DNA of 64,000 nucleotides. Origin: Kribbella sp. VKM Ac-2569. Lineage in GTDB: Bacteria > Actinomycetota > Actinomycetes > Propionibacteriales > Kribbellaceae. The notes below the pieces were generated by a model, which was not told the origin of the DNA, made no database searches, and saw only the letters and a program-made list of their open reading frames with translations. The stretch covers positions 372,001 through 436,000 of the forward strand of contig NZ_SGXJ01000003.1 of NCBI RefSeq assembly GCF_004216905.1, read 5' to 3'. Shown piece after piece: positions 46,463 through 54,581 of this stretch. The position numbers and the translations under genes are program-made. How positions within the stretch are numbered: the first letter of the stretch is position 1; the number at the start of each line of letters is the position of its first letter.

Positions 46463-47180
46463 AGTCACCGGGCACAAGGACCTGCCCCGGACTGACGATC
46501 TGCCCGCACTGCCTTACCGGATCGCGCTGCCGTTGCGGAGGGTTGCCAGGCAGTATTTCCGCCGCAAGTACAACCTGACCATCCACCACGAGGACCGGTT
46601 CCCGCGGACCGGTCCGCTGCTGATGGCGCCGAACCACCTGAGTCTGCTGGACGGGCCGTTGCTCGGTGCGATCGCGCCGCGGATGCTGCACCAGCTCGGC
46701 AAGATCGAGGCGTTCGGCGGCCTCCAGGGGGCGATCCTGCGCCGGGTCGGCCAGATCCCGGTCGACCGGTCGACGTACGACGTGCTCGCGATCCGGCAGT
46801 CGATCCAGGTCCTGCGGATCGGCCGGGTGCTGAACATCTACCCGGAGGGCACCCGCGGCCCGGGCGACTTCAGCCGCATCCGGACCGGGGTGGCGTACTT
46901 CGCGATGGTGACCGGGGCCCCGATCCTGCCCGTCGCGCTGATCGGGACGCGGCTGCCAGGGGGTGACGTGGAGGGCTTTCCGCCGGGCGGGAGCCGCATC
47001 GACGTGGTGTACGGCGAGCCTTTCGCCGTCGAGCGCGTACCCTTTCCCAGGAGACACTCCGACGTACAGGCGGTCGCCGACCGGATCGGCGACGTGCTGC
47101 GCGCCCATGTGAAGGCGGCCGTCGACGAAACCGGCCACCCGCTTCCGGGCTGGCGAGACCAGAAGGACCCTGATGACTGA
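46452..47180 (+). CDS. plsC: 1-acyl-glycerol-3-phosphate acyltransferase-like protein
   Basis: A 242-residue membrane-associated acyltransferase. The NHxSxxD-type catalytic motif is MAPNHLSLLDGPLL and the glycerophosphate-binding motif is YPEGTRGPGDF. It probably acylates lysophosphatidate; several PlsC paralogues usually occur, so the exact acceptor is uncertain. It overlaps cmk by 11 bases and der by eight, so it is part of one operon. The plsC symbol is by family. Confidence 0.9.
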   Translation: MTAEVTGHKDLPRTDDLPALPYRIALPLRRVARQYFRRKYNLTIHHEDRFPRTGPLLMAPNHLSLLDGPLLGAIAPRMLHQLGKIEAFGGLQGAILRRVGQIPVDRSTYDVLAIRQSIQVLRIGRVLNIYPEGTRGPGDFSRIRTGVAYFAMVTGAPILPVALIGTRLPGGDVEGFPPGGSRIDVVYGEPFAVERVPFPRRHSDVQAVADRIGDVLRAHVKAAVDETGHPLPGWRDQKDPDD

Positions 47181-48540
47181 CCTGCCCACCGAAGCACCGA
47201 CGCATGACCGCGAAGACACCGGGCCGCTGCCCGTCCTCGCGATCGTCGGGCGGCCGAACGTGGGCAAGTCCACGCTGGTCAACCGCATCATCGGCCGCCG
47301 CGAGGCGGTCGTCGAGGACACCCCGGGCGTCACCCGGGACCGTGTGTCGTACGACGCCAACTGGGCCGGCCGCGAGTTCACGGTCGTCGACACCGGCGGC
47401 TGGGACCCGGACGCGGTCGGTATGGCCGCCCTGGTCGCCGCCCAGGCGGAGGTCGCGATCAACGCCGCCGACGCGGTGCTGTTCGTGGTCGACGCCGTGG
47501 TCGGCATCACGGACGCGGACGAGGCGGTCGTCCGGGTGCTGCGGAAGTCCGGCAAGCCCGTCGTACTGGCCGCGAACAAGGTCGACGACCAGCGCATCGA
47601 GTCCGAGGCGATGAACCTGTGGAGCCTCGGCATCGGCGAGCCGTACCCGGTGTCCGGGATGCACGGCCGCGGTACGGGCGACCTGCTGGACGCCGTACTC
47701 GAGGCCCTTCCGGAGGCACCCGCGGAACGCGACGGCGAGCTCGGCGGACCGCGCCGGGTCGCGATCGTCGGCAAGCCGAACGTGGGCAAGTCCTCGCTGC
47801 TCAACAAGGTCGCCAAGGAGGACCGGGTCGTCGTCAGCGACATCGCCGGTACGACGGTGGACCCGGTCGACGAACTGATCACGCTCGGCGGCCAGGAGTG
47901 GCGGTTCATCGACACCGCGGGCATCCGGCGCAAGGTGAAGAACGTCCAGGGACACGAGTACTACGCCTCGCTGCGGACCAACGCCGCGATCGAGCGGGCC
48001 GAGGTCGTCGTGGTCGTCATCGACGCCTCGGAGTCGCTCACGGAGCAGGACCTGCGGATCATGAACGCGGTCGAGGAAGCCGGCAAGGCGCTGGTGATCG
48101 CGTACAACAAGTGGGACCTGATGGACGAGGAGCGCCGCTACTACCTGGAGCGCGAGATCGACCGCGACCTGGTGCAGTTCCGCTGGGCGCCGCGGGTGAA
48201 CATCAGCGCGCTCACCGGCTGGCACATGGACCGGTTGGTGCCTGCCATCGAGGCCGCGCTGGAGGGCTGGCAGACCCGCGTCCCGACCGGGCAGCTCAAC
48301 GCGTTCCTCGGCCGTCTGGTCGCCGCGCATCCGCACCCGGTTCGCTCCGGCAAGCAGCCGAAGATCCTGTTCGGCACGCAGGCCACCACGATGCCCCCGA
48401 CCTTCGCGATCTTCACCTCCGGCCAGATCGAGGCGTCGTACCAGCGCTTCATCGAACGCCGCCTGCGCGAGGACTTCGGCTTCGTCGGCAGCCCCGTCCA
48501 CGTCCAGATCCGAGCCCGCCAAAAGAACAAGAAACGCTGA
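47173..48540 (+). CDS. der: ribosome biogenesis GTPase Der (EngA)
   Basis: An essential GTPase needed for 50S subunit assembly. The 455-residue protein has two tandem G domains, with P-loops GRPNVGKST near residue 26 and GKPNVGKSS at about 200, and a C-terminal KH-like domain ending in QIRARQKNKKR. DTPGVTRDR and DTAGIRRK are the switch regions. It is the last gene of the operon and is followed by a terminator hairpin and tRNA-Pro. Confidence 0.97.
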   Translation: MTDLPTEAPTHDREDTGPLPVLAIVGRPNVGKSTLVNRIIGRREAVVEDTPGVTRDRVSYDANWAGREFTVVDTGGWDPDAVGMAALVAAQAEVAINAADAVLFVVDAVVGITDADEAVVRVLRKSGKPVVLAANKVDDQRIESEAMNLWSLGIGEPYPVSGMHGRGTGDLLDAVLEALPEAPAERDGELGGPRRVAIVGKPNVGKSSLLNKVAKEDRVVVSDIAGTTVDPVDELITLGGQEWRFIDTAGIRRKVKNVQGHEYYASLRTNAAIERAEVVVVVIDASESLTEQDLRIMNAVEEAGKALVIAYNKWDLMDEERRYYLEREIDRDLVQFRWAPRVNISALTGWHMDRLVPAIEAALEGWQTRVPTGQLNAFLGRLVAAHPHPVRSGKQPKILFGTQATTMPPTFAIFTSGQIEASYQRFIERRLREDFGFVGSPVHVQIRARQKNKKR

Positions 48541-48543
48541 CCG

Positions 48544-48566
48544 AACCCGGTAAGAACCACCGGGTT
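48544..48566 (+). terminator. hairpin terminator after der
   Basis: AACCCGGT and ACCGGGTT form an 8-bp stem with a seven-base loop starting three bases after the der stop. Two further short hairpins follow before tRNA-Pro (GGGGTAA/TTACCCC at 48571-48587 and GCTC-TTCG-GAGC at 48593-48604). Confidence 0.7.
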
Positions 48567-48610
48567 GGATGGGGTAAGGTTTACCCCGGCTTGCTCTTCG
48601 GAGCAGCCAT

Positions 48611-48688
48611 CGGGCTGTGGCCTAGCTTGGTTATGGCGCCGGCCTGGGGGGCCGGAGATCCCGAGTTCAAATCTCGGCAGCCCGACCA
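48611..48688 (+). tRNA. tRNA-Pro (GGG), CCA encoded
   Basis: A complete cloverleaf is present: acceptor CGGGCTG pairs with CAGCCCG, the anticodon stem CCGGC/GCCGG encloses loop CTGGGGG (anticodon GGG, Pro), and the T arm is CCGAG-TTCAAAT-CTCGG. The discriminator A is followed by an encoded CCA. A strong terminator hairpin follows four bases later, and a nuclease-like gene begins just beyond it. Confidence 0.95.
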
Positions 48689-48691
48689 TAA

Positions 48692-48722
48692 AGAGGGGCA
48701 CCGATTCTGTCGGTGCCCCTCT
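48692..48722 (+). terminator. 13-bp terminator hairpin after tRNA-Pro
   Basis: AGAGGGGCACCGA and TCGGTGCCCCTCT form a perfect stem with loop TTCTG, four bases after the tRNA CCA end. It ends the tRNA transcript and lies 14 bases before the ATG of the next gene, which therefore needs read-through or a promoter overlapping the hairpin or tRNA. Confidence 0.88.
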
Positions 48723-48736
48723 CTACGTTTGTCCTC

Positions 48737-49633
48737 ATGCACAACACCGAGAACCGACGTACCTGGACCGATGCTCAACTGTCCGAGGCGGTCGCTAGCA
48801 GCCCGTCGTGGCGAGCGGTTGCCCGTGCACTGGGGTTGAAGAACACCTCCACGGGAGCGATCAGGCGCCACGCAGCGCGGCTCGAGCTGGACACGTCGCA
48901 CTTCACGGGACAGCGTCGCTGGTCTGATCAGCGGCTCCGCGAGGCCGTGGCGGGCGGGAGTTGCTGGGCGGACGTGATCGTCGAGCTCGGCATTGCCGAC
49001 AACGGAGCAGAGCGCGTCCGGATCAAGGGTCATGCCGTCCGACTGGGCTTGGACTGCACGCATCTGAAGTCGCCGCTGGCCCAGTCGGCACCGATCGAGG
49101 TCTTCGATGAGGCGGTCCGGCCCGAGATGCTGCGCTACTCGGCAGCTGCGCTGGCGATGGCCTGGTTCACCCTGCGGGGATGTGCCGTTGCACTGCCGAT
49201 CGAGCCTCAGGAATATGACCTGCTGGTCACGACGCCCGACGGCGTTCAGCGCGTGCAGGTGAAGTCCTGTGCAGCGCCAGCCAAGCGCGGCTACTGGCAT
49301 GTCGGTATCGGTCGGCGTCCGTACGTGCTCGACAAGACTGCGGGGAAGATGCCCTACGACCCTGACTCGATCGACCTGTTCTTCATCGTTCTCGGTGACG
49401 GGAGCATCTACGTCATACCGAGTGCCGTGCTCGCGGGCCGCACGAGCATCTCGGCTGCGAACTACACGCCGTACCGGGTGGGCGATGCGTCGAGTTTGCT
49501 GGGTGGGGCGCCTGTTGCGATGGACGCCCCACGTCGTGTGTCAGCGTACGCTCGCGAGTTCCTTGGGATCCGGGGTCTCGTCGACCCGCAGGCTTTCGCC
49601 TTCGATGTCTACTCGGGGCGTGAGGCGGTCTAG
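48737..49633 (+). CDS. PD-(D/E)XK nuclease-like protein with two N-terminal DNA-binding repeats
   Basis: A 298-residue protein resembling the group I intron-associated PD-(D/E)XK endonucleases. Residues 9-56 (TWTDAQLSEAV...LDTSHFTG) and 61-110 (RWSDQRLREAV...GLDCTHL) are two copies of a helix-turn-helix-like repeat known from actinobacterial homing-type endonucleases. The nuclease core follows: Asp161 in EYDLLVTTPDG and Gln174-Val-Lys176 in RVQVKSCA. It sits directly after tRNA-Pro and its terminator, not inside an intron. Its last 30 codons overlap the 3' end of the convergent MMPL gene. Homing, defence or domesticated function cannot be told apart from sequence. Confidence 0.78.
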   Translation: MHNTENRRTWTDAQLSEAVASSPSWRAVARALGLKNTSTGAIRRHAARLELDTSHFTGQRRWSDQRLREAVAGGSCWADVIVELGIADNGAERVRIKGHAVRLGLDCTHLKSPLAQSAPIEVFDEAVRPEMLRYSAAALAMAWFTLRGCAVALPIEPQEYDLLVTTPDGVQRVQVKSCAAPAKRGYWHVGIGRRPYVLDKTAGKMPYDPDSIDLFFIVLGDGSIYVIPSAVLAGRTSISAANYTPYRVGDASSLLGGAPVAMDAPRRVSAYAREFLGIRGLVDPQAFAFDVYSGREAV

Positions 49634-51715
49634 CCACTTCGGGAACCACCAGGCTCGGTCGCCGAGGAGGCTGAGGATGGCGGGGACGAGGGTCATGCGG
49701 ACCACGAAGGCGTCGATCAGGACGCCGATGGTGAGGCCGAAGCCGATGGCCTTGATGATCGGGTCCTCGACGAGGATGAAGCCGGCGAAGACCGACGCCA
49801 TGATCAGGGCCGCGGCGGTGACGACGCGCGCACCGTGACCGAGGCCCTGGATGGTGGCGTCGTTCGCGTGCCGGCCGTGCACGAACTCCTCCCGCACCCG
49901 GGACACGATGAACACCTCGTAGTCCATCGCCAGCCCGAACAGGATGCCCATCATGATGATCGGCAGGAAGCTCACCAGCGGGCCGGGGGAGTCGATCCCG
50001 ACCAGGCTCGCCAGATGCCCTTCCTGGAACACCGCGATCGTGATCCCGAACGTCGCCCCGATCGTCAGCACGAACCCGAGCGTCGCCTTCAACGGCACCA
50101 GCACCGACCGGAACGCCAGCAGCAACAGCAGGAACGACAGCCCGACCACGACGAACAGATACGTCGGCAACGCATCGGACAACTTGTTCGACACATCGAC
50201 CCCGACCGCGGTGTTGCCGGTCACGGAGATACTCGCGTCGCCCGTGGCGAGCGGCTGCACCGCGGACCGCAGGTTCTTCACGAGATCAGCGGTTTCCTCG
50301 CTGGCCGGCCCGCTCTTCGGGATCACCTGCAGCAATCGCGTCGTACCGTCCTGACTCGCCGCGGCCGGCTGCGCCGCGACCACATCCGGCAGACCCTGCG
50401 CCTTGCCCAGCACCTGCTGCACCAGCGCGTTGGAGGTCGCCGCGTCGTTGCTCTTCACAACAACCACGAGCGGCCCGTTGGCGCCCGGCCCGAAGGCCGC
50501 GGCGGTCAGGTCGTACGCGACCCGCTGGTTGCTCCCGGCCGCCGCCGAAGCACCGTCGGGCAGTGCGAGCTGCATGTCCTTCGCCGGGATCGCGAGCAGG
50601 CCCAGCCCGATGATGCCGACAGCAACGATCGGCACCCGCAGCCGGGTCACCAGCCGACCCCACCGGAAACCGAAGCCCTCCTTGTGTGTTGCCACGGCCG
50701 GCGCCTTGCGCAACTTCCGCGGCAGCACCCGGTTGCCCACGAACCCGAGGAGCGCCGGCAGCAACGTCAACGCCACCAGTACGGCGGTCAGCACAGTCGC
50801 CGCCGCGGCCAGGCCCATCGCGGTCAGGAACGGTACGCCGACCACGGACAACCCAGCGAGCGCGATCACCACGGTCGCGCCGGCGAACAGCACCGCTGAC
50901 CCAGCCGTCGCGGTCGCTCGCGCGACGGACTCCTCCGAATCCATGCCCTCGCCGAGCTGCGACCGGTGCCGCGAGCTGATGAACAGCGAGTAGTCGATCC
51001 CCACCGCGAGCCCGAGCATCAGCGCGAGGATCGGCGCCGTCGACGACACGTCGGTGAACGCGGTCACGATGAACAACCCGGCCATCCCGGCCAGTACGCC
51101 GAGCAGTGCCGTCACCAGCGTCATGCCGGCCGCGACGAGCGACCCGAACGTGACGACCAGTACGACGGCCGCGACGGCGACACCGAGGATCTCGGTCGCA
51201 CCGATCTCCGGGACGCCGGCCTTGATCTGTCCGCCCGGCACGACCTGGAGATCACCCGAGCTGAGTCCGCTCAACCCGTCGTACCCGTCGCTGCTCTCGT
51301 GTGACAGCTCGTCGGCCGGCTTGTCGAACTGGACGCTGATCAATCCCGTCGTACCGTCCGGGCTGATCGCCTTGCTGGTGAACGGGTCGATCGCGGCGAT
51401 CACCTCGGGCACCTTCGTGACCTTGGCGACGGTGACGCCGACGGCGGCCTTGACGGTCGGGTCGGCGAGCGTCTTGCCGTCGGGCGCCTTCACCACGACC
51501 GTGGCGGACGCACCGCTAGCGGCCGGTAGTTCCTGCTTGAGCGCGTCGAGCGCGCGCTGCGACTCGGTTCCCGGGATCGAGAACGTGTTCGCGGTCTTGC
51601 CGCCCAGCGTCAGCGCACCGACACCGAGGACGACGAGGAACAGCGCCCACAGCGCGGCGACCAGGCGCCTGCGCTGGTAGGAGAACCGGCCGAGCCGGTA
51701 CAGCAGATTGGCCAT
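49541..51715 (-). CDS. MMPL/RND family transporter
   Basis: A 724-residue membrane exporter starting MANLLYRLGRFSYQRRRLV; the frame upstream looks non-coding. About 12 transmembrane helices in two halves with large extracytoplasmic loops are visible; LALMLGLAVGIDYSLFISSRHR and IIMMGILFGLAMDYEVFIVSRVREEF are the paired MMPL signatures carrying the proton-relay Asp residues. The substrate could be a lipid or a drug. It lies 82 bp downstream of a TetR regulator on the same strand, which probably controls it. Confidence 0.93.
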   Translation of the reverse strand: MANLLYRLGRFSYQRRRLVAALWALFLVVLGVGALTLGGKTANTFSIPGTESQRALDALKQELPAASGASATVVVKAPDGKTLADPTVKAAVGVTVAKVTKVPEVIAAIDPFTSKAISPDGTTGLISVQFDKPADELSHESSDGYDGLSGLSSGDLQVVPGGQIKAGVPEIGATEILGVAVAAVVLVVTFGSLVAAGMTLVTALLGVLAGMAGLFIVTAFTDVSSTAPILALMLGLAVGIDYSLFISSRHRSQLGEGMDSEESVARATATAGSAVLFAGATVVIALAGLSVVGVPFLTAMGLAAAATVLTAVLVALTLLPALLGFVGNRVLPRKLRKAPAVATHKEGFGFRWGRLVTRLRVPIVAVGIIGLGLLAIPAKDMQLALPDGASAAAGSNQRVAYDLTAAAFGPGANGPLVVVVKSNDAATSNALVQQVLGKAQGLPDVVAAQPAAASQDGTTRLLQVIPKSGPASEETADLVKNLRSAVQPLATGDASISVTGNTAVGVDVSNKLSDALPTYLFVVVGLSFLLLLLAFRSVLVPLKATLGFVLTIGATFGITIAVFQEGHLASLVGIDSPGPLVSFLPIIMMGILFGLAMDYEVFIVSRVREEFVHGRHANDATIQGLGHGARVVTAAALIMASVFAGFILVEDPIIKAIGFGLTIGVLIDAFVVRMTLVPAILSLLGDRAWWFPKWLDRLTPRVDIEGESLRVDETPDPKELASVR

Positions 51716-51797
51716 CGTGAAGTGCGTCCGTTCAGGTCGGTACGGCGTACGGGCAGAAGTGATCGCCCCGTGGCGGCGGGGGAGTCGGGTTCGGTGC

Positions 51798-52358
51798 TCA
51801 GGCGCGGCGGAGGAGTCTCCGCAGGGCGATGTCGCAGAGTCTTCGGAGGTCGTCGTCGGTGCGCTCACCCGAATGCCGGCACTCGCCGAGCAGGCCGTTG
51901 ATGGCGAACTTCGCCAGATCCTGCTCGAGCGGGTCGTCGGATCCGGCCAGGTAGCCCGAGAGCTGCATGCCGTCGGAGACCAGTTGCGCGACCTCGGGCA
52001 TCTGCTCGATCACCGGGAGGATGTCTTGGAGCACGTCGACCACGCCGCGATGGACGACGGCGAGATCGATGAAGCTCTGGATGGCGAGCTCCTGCGCGTC
52101 GGCCCGGGACAGCCCGGCGGCGGCCTTGACGAGTGCGGCCACGTCGGCGGCTGCGGGTTCGAGGACGGCGGCGAGTACGGCGGGCTTGCCGCTGAAGTGG
52201 TACAGCACCGTCGCCTTGGAGCAGCCGGCCGCGGTCGCGATGTCCTGCAGTGACGTCGCGTTGTAGCCGCCGGCCTGGAACAGGTCCATTGCCTGACGCA
52301 CGATCTCGCGCCTGGTCCGCTCCCGCGCCGGGGTTGTGACTGCCATGTCAGCCATCAT
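51798..52358 (-). CDS. TetR-family transcriptional repressor
   Basis: A regulator of 186 residues; ATGs at 52355 and 52346 are alternative starts. The N-terminal helix-turn-helix is RREIVRQAMDLFQAGGYNATSLQDIATAAGCSKATVLYHFSGKPAVL; the C-terminal ligand domain is family-variable. It is upstream of the MMPL transporter gene on the same strand. A perfect inverted repeat beginning two bases before the first ATG is its likely operator, implying autoregulation and co-regulation of the transporter. Confidence 0.92.
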   Translation of the reverse strand: MMADMAVTTPARERTRREIVRQAMDLFQAGGYNATSLQDIATAAGCSKATVLYHFSGKPAVLAAVLEPAAADVAALVKAAAGLSRADAQELAIQSFIDLAVVHRGVVDVLQDILPVIEQMPEVAQLVSDGMQLSGYLAGSDDPLEQDLAKFAINGLLGECRHSGERTDDDLRRLCDIALRRLLRRA

Positions 52359-52359
52359 G

Positions 52360-52396
52360 ACTGACCGATCGGCCAGTTTTCAACCGATCGGTCAGT
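52360..52396. promoter_or_regulatory. TetR operator: 13-bp perfect inverted repeat
   Basis: ACTGACCGATCGG (52360-52372) is mirrored exactly by CCGATCGGTCAGT (52384-52396), with an 11-base spacer. Each half is itself close to a palindrome centred on CCGATCGG, so two dimers could bind side by side, as for QacR-type sites. It overlaps the start region of tetR and lies 62 bp from the divergent protease gene. Confidence 0.82.
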
Positions 52397-52457
52397 TTTG
52401 TGGTCTGGTTCACCTGGTTGCCTTCGGTGTAATGATGTAATTCAGGAGGCGAGAGTG

Positions 52458-53399
52458 ATGGCGGACGAGATTGCCGGGGACGATGTACTGGATGCTTACT
52501 CCCGTGTGGTCTCGGGCGTGGCCGCACACCTGATCCCGCGGGTCGCGAGCCTGCGGATCCACAGCCGGCGCGGCGACTCGTCAGGCTCCGCCGTCGTCCT
52601 GACCGGCGAAGGGCATCTGCTCACGAATGCGCACGTGGTCGGCGACGGCGTCGAGGCATCGGCCGAGTTCGCGGACGGTACGACGGCGCAGGCCCAGGTG
52701 GTCGGGGTGGACCGGCTGTCCGATCTCGCCGTACTGCGGGCCGACCGGGAGATCCCTGATCCGCCGGAGTACGGCGACGCGGACCTGCTGAAGGTCGGGA
52801 ACCTGGTGGTTGCCGTCGGCAATCCGCTCGGCCTCGCGGGGAGCGTGACGGCCGGCGTGGTGAGTGCGCTGGGTCGGTCGTTGCCGGTGCGGAGTGGCGC
52901 GGCTCAGCGCATCATCGAGGACGTGATCCAGACCGATGCCGCGCTGAACCCGGGCAACTCGGGCGGTGCGCTTGCCGACGGCAACGGGCGGGTGATCGGG
53001 ATCAACACCGCGGTCGCCGGGATCGGGCTGGGGCTGGCGGTGCCGGTCAATCCGACCACGCGACGGATCATTGACTCGCTGCTGCTCGACGGTCGCGTAC
53101 GGCGCGGGTACCTCGGGCTGGTGACCAAGCCCGCGCCGCTGCAGCCGGCGCTCGCGGAACGGTTCGATCAGCGCACGGCTCTGCGGGTCGTCGAGGTCAT
53201 CCCGGCCAGCCCCGCGGCGGCTGCGGGTCTACGGCAGGGCGATCTCGTCCTGGCCGTGAACGGCGTACAGCTTCGAGATGCTCAGTCGTTGCAGCGTCAG
53301 TTGTTCGAGGACGCGATCGCCCGCCGTACCGAGATCACCGCGATCCGGAACGGCGCGCTCGTGGATGTGATCGCCTACCCGGCTGAACTCAGCGATTGA
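52458..53399 (+). CDS. HtrA/DegP-like S1C serine protease with PDZ domain
   Basis: A 313-residue trypsin-like protease. The triad is His59 (TNAHVV), Asp89 (RLSDLAVL) and Ser168 (NPGNSGGAL). A PDZ domain occupies about 215-305 (VIPASPAAAAGLRQGDLVLAVNG). No signal peptide or transmembrane anchor is visible, unlike most actinobacterial HtrA proteins, so it may be cytosolic. The ATG follows AGGAGGCGAG. It is divergent from tetR, and the last 11 bases overlap the convergent GNAT gene. Confidence 0.92.
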   Translation: MADEIAGDDVLDAYSRVVSGVAAHLIPRVASLRIHSRRGDSSGSAVVLTGEGHLLTNAHVVGDGVEASAEFADGTTAQAQVVGVDRLSDLAVLRADREIPDPPEYGDADLLKVGNLVVAVGNPLGLAGSVTAGVVSALGRSLPVRSGAAQRIIEDVIQTDAALNPGNSGGALADGNGRVIGINTAVAGIGLGLAVPVNPTTRRIIDSLLLDGRVRRGYLGLVTKPAPLQPALAERFDQRTALRVVEVIPASPAAAAGLRQGDLVLAVNGVQLRDAQSLQRQLFEDAIARRTEITAIRNGALVDVIAYPAELSD

Positions 53400-53922
53400 G
53401 CTCGGCGCGCAGGAGGACGCAGGTGCCTGGTTTGAGGGGCGCGTTCGGGAAGGTGAAGTCGCGGGTGACCTCGCTGAACCCGAAGCGCCGGGTGAGGTCG
53501 AGAATGGCGCCGTTGCCGAGATTGACGAAGGTGTAGATCTCGTCGGCGCGCTCGGTGGTCCAGCGCATCCGGTCCTGGGTGAGCAGGTCGCCGATGCCGT
53601 GGCGGCGCCACTCGTTCGAGACGATCAGCCCGATCAGGTAGTACCCGTCCGGAGCCGTTGTGGGCGGATCGGCGGGGGAGATCTGGTGCCGGATGACTGC
53701 GCCGTACCCGACGACTTCACCATCGATCTCTGCGACGGCCGTGTAGCGATCGGGGTTCTGGAGGTCGGCTTCCAGCCGGCTTCGGCGCTCGTCGACCGGC
53801 CCGCCAGTTCGCGTCACGATCAGCTCGGCGCAGGTTGTCAGATCCGCGTCCGCGGCCGGGCGTACGAGGACGTCGACTGTCTTCCGGGCGGCCCCGGGCT
53901 CATATTCCGCGAAGCCGGTCAT
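53389..53922 (-). CDS. GNAT family N-acetyltransferase
   Basis: A 177-residue acetyltransferase with the GNAT fold: EIDGEVVGYGAVIRH (beta 4 region), then LIVSNEWRRHGIGDLLTQDRMRW (acetyl-CoA-binding R/Q-x-x-G-x-G/A-like loop RRHGIG). The C-terminal GNGAILDLTRRFGFSEV completes the fold. The acceptor is unknown. It ends convergently inside the HtrA gene end and is divergent from the TPR gene, 23 bp apart. Confidence 0.88.
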   Translation of the reverse strand: MTGFAEYEPGAARKTVDVLVRPAADADLTTCAELIVTRTGGPVDERRSRLEADLQNPDRYTAVAEIDGEVVGYGAVIRHQISPADPPTTAPDGYYLIGLIVSNEWRRHGIGDLLTQDRMRWTTERADEIYTFVNLGNGAILDLTRRFGFSEVTRDFTFPNAPLKPGTCVLLRAELNR

Positions 53923-53945
53923 GCAGGCATCCTAGGATCGGCCGG

Positions 53946-54581
53946 GTGGACGAACTCATGCGGCAGGTCGACGAACTGTACGAGCGGGCGGTCTTCAACG
54001 GCGAGTACGACGGTCTGCCCGAGGCGGACCGCGCGCTGGACGCGGTCGAGGCGCGGCTGCTCCTGCAACGCGGGCGGATCCTGCACTGCCGCTTCCTGAA
54101 GTCGCGCGTCGAGCCGGTGGAAGAGTTGGCGTACTTCGAGCGCGCGGCGAACCTGTTCCGCGGCGCCGGCGACGAGCGCGGCGAGGCCGAGGCGCTGTTC
54201 TGGATCGGCTGCTTCCACCAGGTCGTCCGCGACGACAACCCGACCGCCGTCCCCTTCCTCACCAAGGCCGCCGACCTGTCCCGCAAGACCGGCGACCAAC
54301 TCACCCTCTCGTACGCCCTCCGCCACCTAGGCATCGCCGCCCAGATGGCCGGCGACCACGCCAACGCCCGCGACCTGTTGGAGGAGTCCACAGCACTCCG
54401 CCGTACCCTCAACTTCACCGCCGGCGTCGCCGCCAACCTCGTCGGCCTCATCTACCTGGCAATAGCCCAGAACCGCCCCGACAACGCCCGCACACTGGCC
54501 GACGAAGCAGCCACCCTGGCCGAATCGGTCGGCGCCGCGCAGATCGTCGAGCAGGTCGAGGCAGCCCGCTCACGGCTCTAG
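53946..54581 (+). CDS. tetratricopeptide-repeat-type protein
   Basis: A 211-residue, helical protein with at least four TPR-like helix pairs (AEALFWIGCFHQVVRDDNPTAVPFLTKAADL; SYALRHLGIAAQMAGDHANARDLLEES; AANLVGLIYLAIAQNRPDNARTLADEAA). It probably binds another protein; no enzyme motif is seen. The GTG start is seven bases after TAGGAT, consistent with a leaderless mRNA; an ATG four codons later is possible. It overlaps the convergent LuxR gene by 12 bases. Confidence 0.8.
   Translation: MDELMRQVDELYERAVFNGEYDGLPEADRALDAVEARLLLQRGRILHCRFLKSRVEPVEELAYFERAANLFRGAGDERGEAEALFWIGCFHQVVRDDNPTAVPFLTKAADLSRKTGDQLTLSYALRHLGIAAQMAGDHANARDLLEESTALRRTLNFTAGVAANLVGLIYLAIAQNRPDNARTLADEAATLAESVGAAQIVEQVEAARSRL

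Noticed and set aside
48611..48688. Group I intron or tRNA-Pro interrupted by an element
   Set aside because: The tRNA folds completely and continuously with its CCA end, so there is no intron in it despite the intron-type nuclease gene nearby.
48661..48688. tRNA 3' end as an attachment site of an integrated island
   Set aside because: No direct repeat of the tRNA 3' end was noticed downstream and no integrase gene is present.
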